From: Fonsecaea monophora
Taxonomy: Eukaryota; Ascomycota; Eurotiomycetes; Chaetothyriales; Herpotrichiellaceae
NCBI RefSeq assembly: GCF_001642475.1
Contig: NW_019173937.1
Span: 372,001-436,000 of the forward strand
Direction: 5' to 3'
DNA length: 64,000 nucleotides
Shown here in pieces: positions 31,586 to 43,249 of the stretch (its first letter is position 1; each line of letters opens with the position of its first letter). Below the pieces are notes generated by a model. It saw only the letters and a list, made by a program, of their open reading frames with translations. It did not search any database and was not told where the DNA came from. A program made the translations under genes and the position numbers.

Positions 31586-33098
31586 CTTGGGCCGCTTCGC
31601 AACGAGTAGTGGAGAGGATATCGGATTGAACAAGATTGGAACGGCGATCGGTCCTGAGGCCTTTTCACATCGCATCCTCCAAGCCTCGAGGTGCAATCCG
31701 AAACAGCAAGGTGTGACGCCAAAGCACCCTGGCTGAACGACGAGAAATGATGAACGAGACACGACGTACCTCAGATACTTTGGGGTAAAGCTGGAATGAT
31801 GCAATTGTACTCACAGCTTTCGATTGATGAAAGTCGGATATGGGTCTTCGACGACGGATACCCCAGCTGGAGACAACTCTCGACTTGGTGAAATAGCAGA
31901 AGGAAATGAGGGGAGGCGTTACAGGCAAGGCTGAGGCGATGGTGGCAAGGCTGAATATGTTGACTCAACAAACCCAACTTGCCAAGTGATCATGACTCGT
32001 GAACACAGTCAGTCACCTGACTGAATTAAATCCCTGAATTAAATCCCAACATCATCCCCGGCCATCATCCGCTTTCAATGTCACCTAAAAACTTGCTTTG
32101 CACATTTAGCTTCGTTGTCACCGTGACACCCAAACATCTTACTGATAAGACGGCGATCTCTCCCCGCGATCAGTCTGGTACGATGGCAGGAATCGAAAAG
32201 CTCCTCAGTTTCTCAATTGCGGGCGGGGTACCATTTGTCCTGGGCTGTAATGACCATGTGCCTCAACTCTCAGATTTTGACGTATATCTGAGGCTTCAAA
32301 CTCTCGGACATCTCGGATCATTACTGAGAACAAAGGTACCTGACCTGTGGCAAATCTCAGATACCCTTCCCCACGTATTCCTTATCTTTGTTGTATCTCG
32401 CTCGTGGATGGTCAGAACTACTGCATTGTTCGATCCCTTGTCCTCCTTCAAAGGTAAAATGCCACTTGACTGGTTAGCATGCAGTGACATCCATGACTTG
32501 CCGGTCAACCTTGGCGTATAGGATGTGATATGCTCCGCTCCTCGGTTATCGAGCTTGTTATCTGCCAATCGATAATCGCAAGGCCTTCTACTTTGTTCTT
32601 CTCCGCCTTTTCCTCCTCGAGGTCGCGGAGCCCGCTGCGGACCCTCAGAGGATGGGTCTGTGCAATGAGAACACGGCAAACAGCACTCGAAGGCCTCACT
32701 CATCACTGCCAAGAATCGGCGAAGGTCGTTTGAGGATTAAGCAAACACAAGTCGTGGGCCGAACTCAAGGTTATCCGTAACCGCAAACGTTCAGTCTCGG
32801 CTTCAGGCTGCCGCGATCCGCCCAACGGGCAATACAACGCTGCATTGGCCAATGGCTTTCGCGAGCTCTCAGTCTCCTATCTGAGGAGTGGTGTGACTGG
32901 TGTTTCTCTGAGAGCCGATCCTAGCAAACAGAGTTCTTCTAAGCATGCGCTATTCGCGAAGGTTTGTGCTGCACAAGAGCTTGGGACAGGGCAGGATTCT
33001 GGTATGATGACATAGCTCGCTTGCCGGGGTTCATATTTGGCTGATGCTGCACCCTTACTCGGACGTCAACTCTCATCGAAGCTCACCCTCTTCACAAA
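31586..33098. other. Intergenic, one weak open frame
   Basis: 1.5 kb. A short direct repeat CTGAATTAAATCC occurs twice in tandem at about 32020-32046. The only sizeable ATG-started frame is at 32078-32521. The promoter of the following carboxypeptidase is presumably at the right end. Confidence 0.4.
32078..32521 (+). CDS. Doubtful open reading frame
   Basis: ATG-started frame of 147 codons, read as MAGIEKLLSFSIAGGVPFVL in its middle. It has no recognised domain, and the opposite strand is also open over much of it, so it may be chance. Confidence 0.2.
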   Translation: MSPKNLLCTFSFVVTVTPKHLTDKTAISPRDQSGTMAGIEKLLSFSIAGGVPFVLGCNDHVPQLSDFDVYLRLQTLGHLGSLLRTKVPDLWQISDTLPHVFLIFVVSRSWMVRTTALFDPLSSFKGKMPLDWLACSDIHDLPVNLGV

Positions 33099-35091
33099 AT
33101 GATGAACAAGTTGTTTAACCGATGGGACGTCCTTCTGGTGGTGGGCAGTTTCCTGCTGTCCGCCGCTTCCGGGCATCGTCGAGATGTTTCTCAAAATCGA
33201 GGCTTTACTCCAAGAGCGTTGGAGGATATGCGAGCTATGTCTCTCTACGGCAGGGATACCCCAGTGGCAGACCGACAGTATTACACCAATGCGACCAAGA
33301 GTGAGTCTGAAACCCCTAGCCCGCCTATTGCCTTCCTTAGCAATTGCGCTTGACTAACGATGGCGCAATATAGAATACTATGTTGAGTCATTGCCCGACA
33401 TCCCAAAGAACTTTATGACCGAGATGTACTCGGGCGTTATCCCACTCAACATGTCCGACGATAGCCGTGGCATGTTCTTCGTCTACCAGCCTCGTGTTGG
33501 TCCACCGGTCGAAGAGATCACTATTTGGTTCAATGGCGGTCCAGGTAGGACTCTGCAAACTAGTTGCGGGATGTTCCATTGATTGAGATCGCAGGCTGTA
33601 GCTCTCTCGAAGGGTTTCTTCAAGAGAATGGCCGAATTCAATGGTCTTGGGGACAGTATGTGTTCCACAACGGTTGGGCGCGAATTTCTGCACCACCCAA
33701 CACTCTCCAGGGACACACAGATACTTGATGCTAAGCAAAAGCAGATACGCACCGGGAATCAACCCCTATTCATGGGTAAATCTAACCAACATGTTATGGG
33801 TGGAATATCCGATCGGCGTGGGGTTTTCACGAGGCGAGCCGACCGCCACGAATGAAGAAGAACCTGCTGCTGAATTCATCGAGTTCTTCCGCAACTTCCA
33901 AGTAAGACTCAAATCGACCCGAAATTGCCTCTGAGGTATGCATACTGAGAACTCCTAGACGATTTTCAACATCAGCAACTATAAGATTTACGTCACGGGT
34001 GAAAGCTACGCTGGCCGATACGTCCCGTATGTTGCGAATGCAATTCTCGATCAGAACGATACTACGCATTTTAATCTCTCAGGTACTGGCCACCATGAGA
34101 TTCCGTGACAGGTAGTTGACCATTTGTCTTAGGTGCTTTGGTCTACGATCCGTGCATCGGGTCTTACGACTATTCCAACGCCATCGCGATATACCCGTGG
34201 ATTCAACAGAACAACAACATCATGGGGTTCAACAGCACATTTGTCGATCTTCTCGCCCAACGTGACCAGAGCTGTGGCTACTCGCAGTATCGCGAGGACT
34301 TCTTGCAATTCCCGCCCAATGGCACGCAACCACCCCTCTATCTCAATTCGACGGCCGACCCTGACTGCGACCTGTGGGATCTCGTGTATGACAGCGCTTA
34401 CAGCGTCAATCCATGCTTCAACGTCTACGAACCGAACCTACAGTGCCCCTTACTCTCCGACCCTCTCGGGTTCCCCAGCGATCTAATCTACTCATATCCT
34501 GGATTGCCGCCGTACTTCAACCGCACCGACGTGAAGAAAGCTTTGCATGTTCCTGTGGACAGTGACTGGGCACTATGCACCGGACCAGTGTTTGTAGGTG
34601 AAGGCGGTCCACAGGATCTGGGAGATTTGAGCCTCGACCCAATTCAGGCCGTGCTACCCAGAGTCATTGAAGCTACAAATCGTGTCTTGGTGTACGTTTC
34701 TCCTGGCTAGGAATAATTCTCTGCCATATTCTATCGGCCTTCCGCGAGCTAACTTGTCATCAGGTCCAATGGTGCCCTAGACATGGATCTCCTCTTGAAC
34801 GGGACCATGCTCGCCATCCAGAACATGACATGGAACGGGCAGCTCGGCTTCCAGACGGCGCCTTCGAAGCCCATCATCATCAACATCCCGGACATCCAGT
34901 ACCAGCAAGTCTTCACCGACAGCGGTTTCGACGGCTTCGACGTCCACCAAGGAGTCATGGGCGTGCAGCACTTTGAGCGTGGGCTGATGTGGGCCGAGAC
35001 CTATCTCAGCGGCCACATGCAACCCCAGTTCCAGCCGCGGAGCTCGTATCGGCACCTGCAGTGGCTGCTGGGAAGAATTGACGCACTTTGA
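33099..35091 (+). CDS. Serine carboxypeptidase, family S10 (canonical)
   Basis: Secreted or vacuolar exopeptidase. Seven exons: 33099-33300, 33374-33544, 33595-33655, 33745-33901, 33959-34082, 34133-34691 and 34764-35091; 533 residues. Introns are 50-89 nt with good consensus. A signal sequence is visible (WDVLLVVGSFLLSAASGH). The substrate-binding and oxyanion motif WFNGGPGCSSLEG is intact. Catalytic Ser213 lies in TGESYAGRYVPY, Asp431 in NGALDMD and His509 in YLSGHMQPQ. Several N-x-S/T glycosylation sites occur. Unlike the S10 protein at 19.4-21.4 kb it keeps the Asn and Glu that bind the peptide carboxylate. It is convergent with the CoA-transferase gene. Confidence 0.94.
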
Positions 35092-35322
35092 GAGAAGAGG
35101 TCAAAGTTACGAACCCGGCGGGAGTGCCCGTGATTCGTTTGTTCGCCAACACAAAGCAGAACCTTTCTGTCAAAGCAAAACTGTGAGAACGACAGAAAAA
35201 CGTGTATCTATTTGGTAATATGTAGATAGGATATCCCTTTTCTCGCCGTAATCTACTCATTTCCCATGTCCCCATGTTCCTTTATGAAGATAGATGCCAG
35301 GAGGTTTTTGTTTGTGAGAGAC

Positions 35323-37168
35323 TCAATCCATCGTGCCCAAGTCGTCTGCCACGGTGAACTTTGCACTCGTCTTCTCCCTGACCATGTCGACGGTGACGCC
35401 CTTTGCGGTTTCCTTGAGTGTCAAGCCCTTGCCGCCGAGCCGGTCGACCTCGAAGACGGCCAGCTCGGTGATGATCATGCTGACGACGCCCTTTCCCGTC
35501 AGGGGCAGGTCACACTCGTCGACGATCTTGCTCTGGCCGTCCTTGTCGGTGTGGTAGGTGCAGACGATGATCTTTGTCTGGTCCGGGTTGCTGACCAGGT
35601 CCATGGCGCCGCCCATGCCGTTGAACGCCTTGCCTGGGATGATGTAGTTGGCCAGGTCGCCCTGGGCCGAGACTTGGAGCGCGCCCAGGATCGACACGTC
35701 GATGTGGCCGCCGCGGATCATGCCGAACGACTCGGCCGAGTCGAACGTCGACGCGCCCGGCACCAGCTTGATGGGCTCCTTGCCCGCGTTGACCGTGTCC
35801 GGGTCGGCCGTCTCGCGCGACTCCGGGTACGGTCCCATCCCGATGATGCCGTTCTCGGACTGCAGCCACACCTTGGTCGAGGCCGGAAGGAACGAGGGCG
35901 CCAGCGTCGGGATCCCCACGCCCAGGTTGACGTAGTACCCGTCCTTGAGCTCCTTGGCCGCGCGGCGGGCGATGCGGTTGCGCCGGGCAATCTCGGGACT
36001 CTGGGTCTGGTCGTCGGCCGTCGTGGCCTGCTCGGCCTGCGCGGCGAGGACGAGCTTCTCGATGTTCTTGGGCGACGTGGCCGGGCAGATGCGGTCGACG
36101 TAGATGCCGGGCAGGTCGACGTGGTCCGGGTCCAGGGCGCCGACGGGGACAATGTTCTCGGCCTCGACGATGGCCAGCCGCGCCGCCTTGGGCATCAGCA
36201 CGCCGTACGCCTTGGTCGTGGTGCGGAAGATGCAGTTGCCCGCCTCGTCGGCCTTCCAGGCCCGCACGATGGCCACGTCGCCCCGCAGCGCCGTCTCCAT
36301 CATATACGTGCGGCCGTCGAAGGTTCGCGTCTCGCGCGCCCGCCCGGGCTCCACGACCGCGTGTTTCCCCGTCTGCGGGTCCTTGGGCCCCAGGCGCATG
36401 GGGATGCCGCCCGTCTCGATCAGCGTGCGCGCCCCCGTCGCCGTGAAGAAGGCCGGGATCCCCGCCCCCGCCGCCCGCAGCCGCTCCGCGATCGTCCCCT
36501 GCGGACACAGCTCGATCGACACCTGTCCGTCGTGGTACTGCTTGCCGAGCGGCTTGTTGGTGCCGATGAACGACACGATCATCCGCGAGATCTGGCCCGT
36601 CGACGTCAGCTTGGCCAGTCCGTATTCGCCCGCGCCGGCGTTGTTGGACACCACCGTCAGGTCGCGGATGCCTTTTTTGCGGATGGCGTCGATCAGAGTT
36701 TCTGTATTCCCATCTCAATGGTTAGTTTTTGTTTCTGTCTTTGACCTCGAAGTAGTTTTGATTGTAAAGAAACCGAGAGGCCATATCCCAACCAGATAGG
36801 ATGATGACGAGGATGATGACGACAACGCACGCACCTGCTACGCCGCACAGTCCAAAACCTGCACTCAGAACGGTGACGCCATCGGGGACATCGGCAATGG
36901 CATCGTCTGCGCTCTTGAAGACCTTGGACGCCCCTCGATCAACGACGGGCGCTTGTCGTCGTGGTTGTGCCGAGACGGCCTCTTGTCGTTCCCTCCGGCT
37001 CGATTTGGCGCTGAAGTACCGCTTCTTGACCTGCGTCCTCGGAGCAAGAGATATCAGAGCTGTCGACGACAAGGGCCGTAACGACCGCGATGACGGAGCC
37101 ACCGATATAAAGCATCGCGCAACAATCATCGCTCTTTGAGAGCCCGCGGGCCCTGCGAGGAGGGTCAT
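35323..37168 (-). CDS. Mitochondrial succinyl-CoA:3-ketoacid CoA transferase (SCOT)
   Basis: Transfers CoA from succinyl-CoA to acetoacetate or related 3-oxoacids in the mitochondrial matrix. Two exons (37168-36835 and 36701-35323) with a 133-nt intron joining GVA to ETLIDAIRKKG; 570 residues, with alpha- and beta-type CoA-transferase domains fused as in eukaryotic SCOT. The Arg/Ser-rich N-terminus (ARCFISVAPSSRSLRPLSS) is a typical transit peptide. GFGLCGVAETLIDAI, GAGIPAFFTATG and the C-terminal half GVGIPTLAPSF are conserved. The catalytic glutamate is Glu394 in QSENGIIGMG. Codon usage is GC-rich, and a long antisense open frame results from that, not from a gene. Alternative start: ATG at about 37129. 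Confidence 0.95.
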
Positions 37169-37948
37169 GGAGCCAGGCACACTCGGGTGTTTTCTTTCGA
37201 TCTTCTCTCCCTCTCTCTCTCTTTTTGGGCTTTGTTTCTATGTGGTATTATACACTGCCTGGACAAGAGGAGCTCCCCCAAGGTCAATCACGGCCACCGC
37301 CCGTGCACGCTTAAACCGATGTATGTATGGATGGATAGATGGAGGAACAGTCAACGCCGACAACGGAGGCGAAACACCAGCCAACTGCTGAACCGTGTAA
37401 TTAACACCGAGTAGTTGACCCTTCGTACAAATAACTCCAATGGAGAAGGCGAAACAGCCCCACAAGGGGACCTTTTTGATGGGGAAACCTGATTCGCACG
37501 ACCGGCGGTTTTCCGTTGGGTTTTGGTGTTCGGCTATTGATCTGAAACCCGAGTGGGGAGAGGTGGGAGGATATACCGAAAGTCCTGCTTTACACGTGGT
37601 GTTTTCGGCGGTGTCGGGAAATGTTTTGATTGCCTCGTGGTACTTGTGAATTTAGCAGAATTCCGGGGTCCAGAGATTGTTGCTTGTTCACCTCGAAGAT
37701 GAAGATGTATATATGATATATTGATGTCTTGATGTGCTAGGTATGGTGTGTATGAGAAAATGTGGTCTCTTACATCATGTCTCTCTCAGTGCGAGTCTGA
37801 ACAGGGAGAGGAGTGATATTGCGTGAAAGCAACAATAACACCGGAAAAGAGGCTGCACGCTACCACTATCTACTGTAGGTAAGTCACAAGCTTACAATCA
37901 ATCAATACAAAATATTGAAAAGACGGTACAAAAGGAGGTTTGTCCAGC
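37169..37948. other. Intergenic, SCOT promoter and dioxygenase 3' region
   Basis: Contains a pyrimidine-rich tract (CT repeats, 37199-37225) close to the SCOT start and AT-rich 3' sequence near 37690-37930. No gene seen. Confidence 0.45.
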
Positions 37949-39184
37949 TCACGGCAACCCCATCCTCTTGGTCGTCCGCTCGTTATGGCCCCATGCATCC
38001 ACGCTGCCATCGTGCACCGTACACCTCCTCATATCGCGGGCGAATTTCTCCATAAACGTGCCCTCGCCGGCCTTGTGCATGACGCAGGTGTTGTCCCAGA
38101 CGACCAGGTCGCCCTCGTTCTCCCACTCGACGCTGACGACGTACTTGGGCTGCGCGGCGTGCGCGAGCAGTCTCTCGATGAGCTCCGTGCCCTGCGGCTC
38201 GGGAACCCGTTCAAACGGCTGCGTCGGCGTGGGCACAAAGTCAGCCGACCGGGGCGTCTTGTACTCGAGGTGGTGCATGTGGTTGGCGATGTAGAGGTTG
38301 CGCCGTCCGCTGGGCCGGTGCGTCTGGACCACGTCGTGCCGCCCAAAGGGAAACTCTTCTGGGTTCACGTCCTTCAGCCACGGGCTGTCCTTGGGCGCGG
38401 CTTTCTTCCGCGAATGCATCAGGCTGTGCGCCCCAATATACTCGTTCTCGAGCAGGTCGCGGCGCAGGTCTTCGGGAAGCTCGTCAAAGGCGGTTCGCGT
38501 GTCGGCGAAGTCGGTGTTGCCGCCGTGGCCCCTGGGGGGGAGCTGGTGGGCGCGAAGGAGACTATAGCCGGCTCGTCGGGGGTTGAAACTCGAGTCGACG
38601 TGAAAGATCGAATTGCCCTGTTAACAGGTAGGAAGGTAAGTATACTGACCCATGCTCTGGACATTTGGGGAGAAATGGCAAAATGGCCCAGATGGATTGT
38701 TCCTGCTTACCAGACCCATGTGATGACGTTTACTTCCAATTTTGACAAGTTGCCCGTCGTCCTCTTGGTTCGAGACGTCGAACAGCTCATCAAACGGGAA
38801 GCGATTCTTGCGACCTAAAGTCAGATATGGCTTGACGTCGTCTAGTTCGCCAAAGAGGGCGGAGAAGGCAACATGTCGTGCATCGTCGAGACCGGCATTG
38901 CGGAAAACGAGCACTCCATACTATGAATATCACGTCAGTTTATCAACAGTGCCGAAGCTGAGGGGAGAGTATATCGTCGGCATTAAAAAACTGATGATGA
39001 ATCCCGCTGTTGGAATGGCATGAGGGGGGAATGGACATACGTCGACAATGGCTCGACGGATTTCATCAAATACGTCCTTCTCAACAGGCTTGGAGAAATC
39101 CACCCCAGTGACCTCAGCTGCAAACGTCGGGCCGAGCTGCTTCAGCCCGATGTAGTGGTACTCGGTATCTGTGGCGTGAGGCAT
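37949..39184 (-). CDS. TauD/TfdA-type Fe(II)/2-oxoglutarate dioxygenase
   Basis: Oxidises a small substrate (taurine, other sulfonates or 2,4-D-like acids in characterised relatives) with 2-oxoglutarate. Three exons (39184-39041, 38920-38711, 38617-37949), phase-0 introns of 120 and 93 nt, 340 residues. Iron ligands: His124 and Asp126 in FHVDSSF and distal His299 in NTCVMHKAGEG. The 2-oxoglutarate arginine is expected in FARDMRRCTVHDG (about 312). The N-terminus GPTFAAEVTGVDFSKP is typical of the TauD fold. No signal or transit peptide. It is divergent, across 1.35 kb, from a Dal5-family transporter, an arrangement that recalls sulfonate dioxygenase/organosulfur transporter pairs in yeast. 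Confidence 0.93.
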
Positions 39185-40536
39185 CGTCCACGGTCACTTA
39201 GGGGCGAGAAGGCAAAAGGGAAACACTATGATCTTCTGTTCTTCAGCCTTAATGATGGATTCGTCGTCCTTTCACAAGGGTGGAAAAACGCCCAAGGTAT
39301 TTGCTCAATCTTTTATCACTAGCCTGTCGTCTGGAAGGGCGCAAGTTCATTAACCGGACACCCGTCGATTTAATGCCGCCCCCGCGGGAGGAAACCGATG
39401 GTCGTATTAACGAGAGATAAGCGGGATCCTCGACGAAGAAGAGATATCTCGGAGTTTCCCGCACGAAGCAGAGCGAGTAAGCTAGGCTTGGACGATAAGA
39501 TATATATATCGAGACATGGAAAGAAACCAGGTCAGGAGACGTTGATGCTCAGCTTACCTACCTGGCTAGACGGCAATACGGATATCCGGAAACCAATTAC
39601 TGCAAACTGCCTTGGAGATTTGGTTCTATACTGCCGAGTAGAAAGTCCCTCTTCCCCCGCGGGGGAGGTCGAGATACCGAGGCTGGGTGGGAAAAGGGGT
39701 TGATCCCCCATATTTGTTTGTGGAGAGGGAAAACCATTTTGCGGGGGTCAAAGCATGTGGCATGTCAATTCGCTCCTCCTTGTGGCGTCTCTTCGAAGCA
39801 GACGAATGTTTGAGAATTATTGAGTCAATGACGTCCCATAAGAGCTGAATCCCCAAGCTCGTTCGGCCTTTATTGCCCCGGTACCGGGACAACCTCCCCC
39901 ATGTCCATGCATGCGTGCCCTTGGATTGCAATCAATCTGGATTCACAGGTCCCTGGGGTCCTCCATCTCCAGACCGCCAGCTTACTCGTACAGATCAACC
40001 TGCCTCGTTCTGGGCGTGCGGAGAGAGATCAGCATGCATTTCCCTGAAAGAGGAGGATCAGAACAACCCTGCCACGCGCTGCGCAAATCGCTTCATCATT
40101 TCGTGCTTGGCTGTCTCCTCGCGACCTGCATGATACTCCTTTGCGACTCTGCTTTCCGGCGGATCATTACCCGGGACGACGGAACTCGCTCCCTATCCAG
40201 ACGTGAAATAATGCGCCAAGCCAGGGACTGATAGCTGTGGACGAGGCACAGGGGACTTGTCCAAACCATCGGTCGACAAACCCCATGCGCCCGCCGGGGT
40301 CTACGCCGATCCGGCAGACAGGATGGCAAGTTGGAGCTTTATGAGAGGGAGAGATGTTCAAATACCGACAGTATGTGCGCAAGAAGACGAGGGTCGTGAA
40401 TCTCGACGCCTCTCCTCTTTTTCTTCTCTTGTTTTGCTCGATACTGTGAAGAAACACCTCTGGCCTTGTCGGGCATTTCTGTTTCGAGCAGGATACCTAT
40501 ACACGATAGACGTCCGGTTGAGGACATTGTCACACC
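39185..40536. promoter_or_regulatory. Divergent intergenic region, dioxygenase / transporter
   Basis: 1.35 kb between opposite start codons. No coding sequence recognised. Contains AT-rich and GC-rich alternations but no operator I can name with confidence. Confidence 0.4.
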
Positions 40537-42357
40537 ATGGCGAGCACCACTACAACCCTCCCAGAACCCATCACCATATCAAAAGAGGTGGGCGTCGAGA
40601 CCAGCGGCGTCCATGTCGAAAAGGTCTCGGAGCACGAACAACTCGTCGCGAGACTAAATAACCTCGACCCTCCGATAACGCCAGACGAAGTCAAACGGGT
40701 GAGGAGGAAGATTGATCTACGCCTCCCGCCGTTCCTGATGGTCCTGTATATCTTCACCTGGCTGGACCGTGGAGCATTGGGTAGGTGATCCGTTCTTTCT
40801 TTGCTATTCACCCTAAGTTCATGCGCGTGCATGGTCGACACTGACACGGTCGGGAACTCAGGTAATGCTGCCCTGATGGACATCAAGACAGACCTCAACC
40901 TCTCAGGAGCTCAGTTTAGTCTCGCCGTCAGCATGTTCTTCGTCGGTACCTGCGTCGCCGATCTGTTCACCAACGTTGGAATGCGATATATTCGTCCAAG
41001 TCTGTATCTCTCTGGGGCAATGGTAGGTCCATCCGTGCTTTGGGACAGATCTCTCGAAGAGTTGTTCACGCTGACTTGACTCACATGTAGATCATCTGGG
41101 GTATCATGGCGACACTCCAGGCAGTTGCCGGTGGAGCTGCCGGGTTATATGCCATCAGGTTCTTTCTGGGTATCTTTGAGGCTGCGTTCATCTCAGGGGC
41201 GCCATACTTGACAACTGTGGTAAGTACATAAGTCTGCACCACTCACTCAGCAATGGTCTATGTATCCATGCTAATAGTGACCTACAGATGTATCCTCGAG
41301 CGGTAAGCGCCTGTCTTCTACCAAATCCACCTGACGAGGCAGGCTTAAGAAATACCTACTGACTTCGAATATACACGTCTAGGAATGGGGCAAGCGTATC
41401 TGCGTCTACCTCTCAGCAACGCCCATCGCCGGAGCCTTTGGTGGCTGGATCGCCTGGGGCGTGGCGCACATCTCCAACCCGCACATTGAAAACTGGCAGG
41501 TCCTGTTCATCCTCGAGGGTCTGCTGACCATCGCCTTTGGCATCCTCTGCATCTGGGTGCTGCCGGACCGCCCACACAACACGCGGTGGCTCAGCCCGCG
41601 CGAACGCGACGTGGCCGACTGGCGGATGATGAACGACGGCAACCGCACGCACGGCAAGGTGCACTGGGCCGTGGTGGCGCGGCAGCTGCAGGACTGGCGC
41701 ATGTGGGCCAACATCGCCATCTACATGTGCCAGGTGATTTCGACGTACACGATCGCGACGTTTACGCCCATCATCGTCAACACGATGGGTTTCGACAAGG
41801 TCAAGGCGCAGCTGATGGTCGCGCCGCCCTACTGCGTCGCCTTCGTCATGGTCTTCGTCGTCGGGTACCTGTCGGACCGGCTCAAGTCGTGCTCGGGCCT
41901 GCTGGTGGTCAACTCGGTCGTCGCCGCCGTGGGGGACCTGATGCTCGTCCTGCTCCCCTCGCGGTACAACCACGCCCGCTACGGCGCCACCTTCCTCACC
42001 CTCACGGGTATTCTCTCCGGCGTGACCCTCTCGGTCGGCAACATCACGGGCAACTGCTGCGGCGACATCAAAAAGGCCATCGCCTCGGGCCTGTTCCAGG
42101 CCTTTGGCTCCACCATGGGCGTCGCCACGGGCTACCTCTTCCCCCAGAAGGACGGGCCCGAGTACAAGACAGGCTTCTGGGTCCTGTTCGCCTGCACCTG
42201 TTTCACCGGCACGGGCGCCGCCATCATCACCGTCCTCAACGTCCGCGAGAATCGCAGGCGCGACGCCCTCTACGGCCCACCGCCCACGGACCGCGTCGTC
42301 GACTTTGACGAGGACGGCTTGATGGAGAAACACCCTCATTGGAGGTATTACAGGTGA
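40537..42357 (+). CDS. MFS transporter, anion:cation symporter (Dal5-like) family
   Basis: Plasma-membrane permease, probably 12 helices. Five exons: 40537-40780, 40862-41022, 41091-41219, 41288-41302 and 41383-42357; introns 68-81 nt; 507 residues. Exon 4 is only 15 nt and encodes MYPRA, which completes the family motif (TTV-MYPRA-EWGKR). The start of the first helix region is LPPFLMVLYIFTWLDRG, typical of Dal5-type carriers, and a later region reads ATGYLFPQKDGPEYKTGFWV. Substrates in this family are allantoate, vitamins, cysteine and other carboxylated or sulfur compounds. Divergence from the TauD-like gene suggests uptake of its substrate. The last exon is GC-rich and has long antisense open frames that are not genes. 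Confidence 0.93.
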
Positions 42358-43249
42358 TCGAACGAGAGGGTGAGCGGGGCTTGCGAGGTTGTGAGCTGGT
42401 GAGCTAGAGGACAAGTCAGCCCTGCAGCAAGCAGACGAGCAACCGAGGAGGGTTGTTTTGTGTGATGGTTTAGGGGATAGATCCTCTCGCACAGGCATGG
42501 GTTGGTTGGGATTGGACGAGGACACGCGAGACGAGAAAAGGGTGATTTGCAGTACTTATACACCCACCAATCAATCAATCAATCAATCAGTCTAAGTGGT
42601 CGTCAGTCAGCAGGTATGTGCCTCGAAATACTTGTAGACCACCCAACCGAGCAAGACAAGTTACAGGCCAATAAACATGGATGCCCGGTCATCTCGACCT
42701 CTCAACGGGCCTTTCTTCGTCCAAGCTAGCATCTCTCAATCCTCGTATTGATTATCAATTGATACTACCCTGGGTCCGAGGCGTACAAATGTTCTCAAGA
42801 GGTACATATAGTCCAATATGCTACGCCCAGGGCCATATAATTCAATCCTTATTCAGATGTATGCACAGTCTCATCATATTGAAATTACCCAAAGTTGAAG
42901 CATAAGCCCGATAGGAACATAGACTGAGTCACGCTGGATCATTGGAACAGGTGAAGTGATAGTAGATAAATAGATAGCTTGCCGGGCATCACTGGATGAA
43001 ATGGCGCCCTGGTCAGCGTCATCATTCCCTCCTTACTGATGGTATATATGCACCACTTGAACAGGTCTTTACCTAACCCAAAATACTACCACGACGGTGC
43101 GACGAGCTGGTTGACATGCACACTTTTCAAACGCCATGATTGAACCCCTTCCCCCCTTTTATTCGTCTTGAAACCCCCCTACCCGAGTGACCGCCTCCGT
43201 GCATCCCCAATATAACTCCCCGAATACTTCGCTTGTGCGTGGAATAATG
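42358..43249. other. Convergent intergenic region
   Basis: No gene. Contains an (AATC)5 microsatellite at 42568-42589 and AT-rich sequence. Confidence 0.5.
42568..42589. repeat. (AATC)n microsatellite
   Basis: Five perfect AATC units in the 3' region of the transporter gene. Confidence 0.9.

Noticed and set aside
35266..36744. Long plus-strand open frame opposite the CoA-transferase gene
   Set aside because: Its Arg/Asp/Val/Gly-rich translation is the antisense of a GC-rich conserved gene; it has no domain and no proper start.
41413..42525. 370-codon minus-strand open frame opposite the Dal5-type transporter
   Set aside because: Antisense shadow of the GC-rich last exon; low-complexity translation and no family match.
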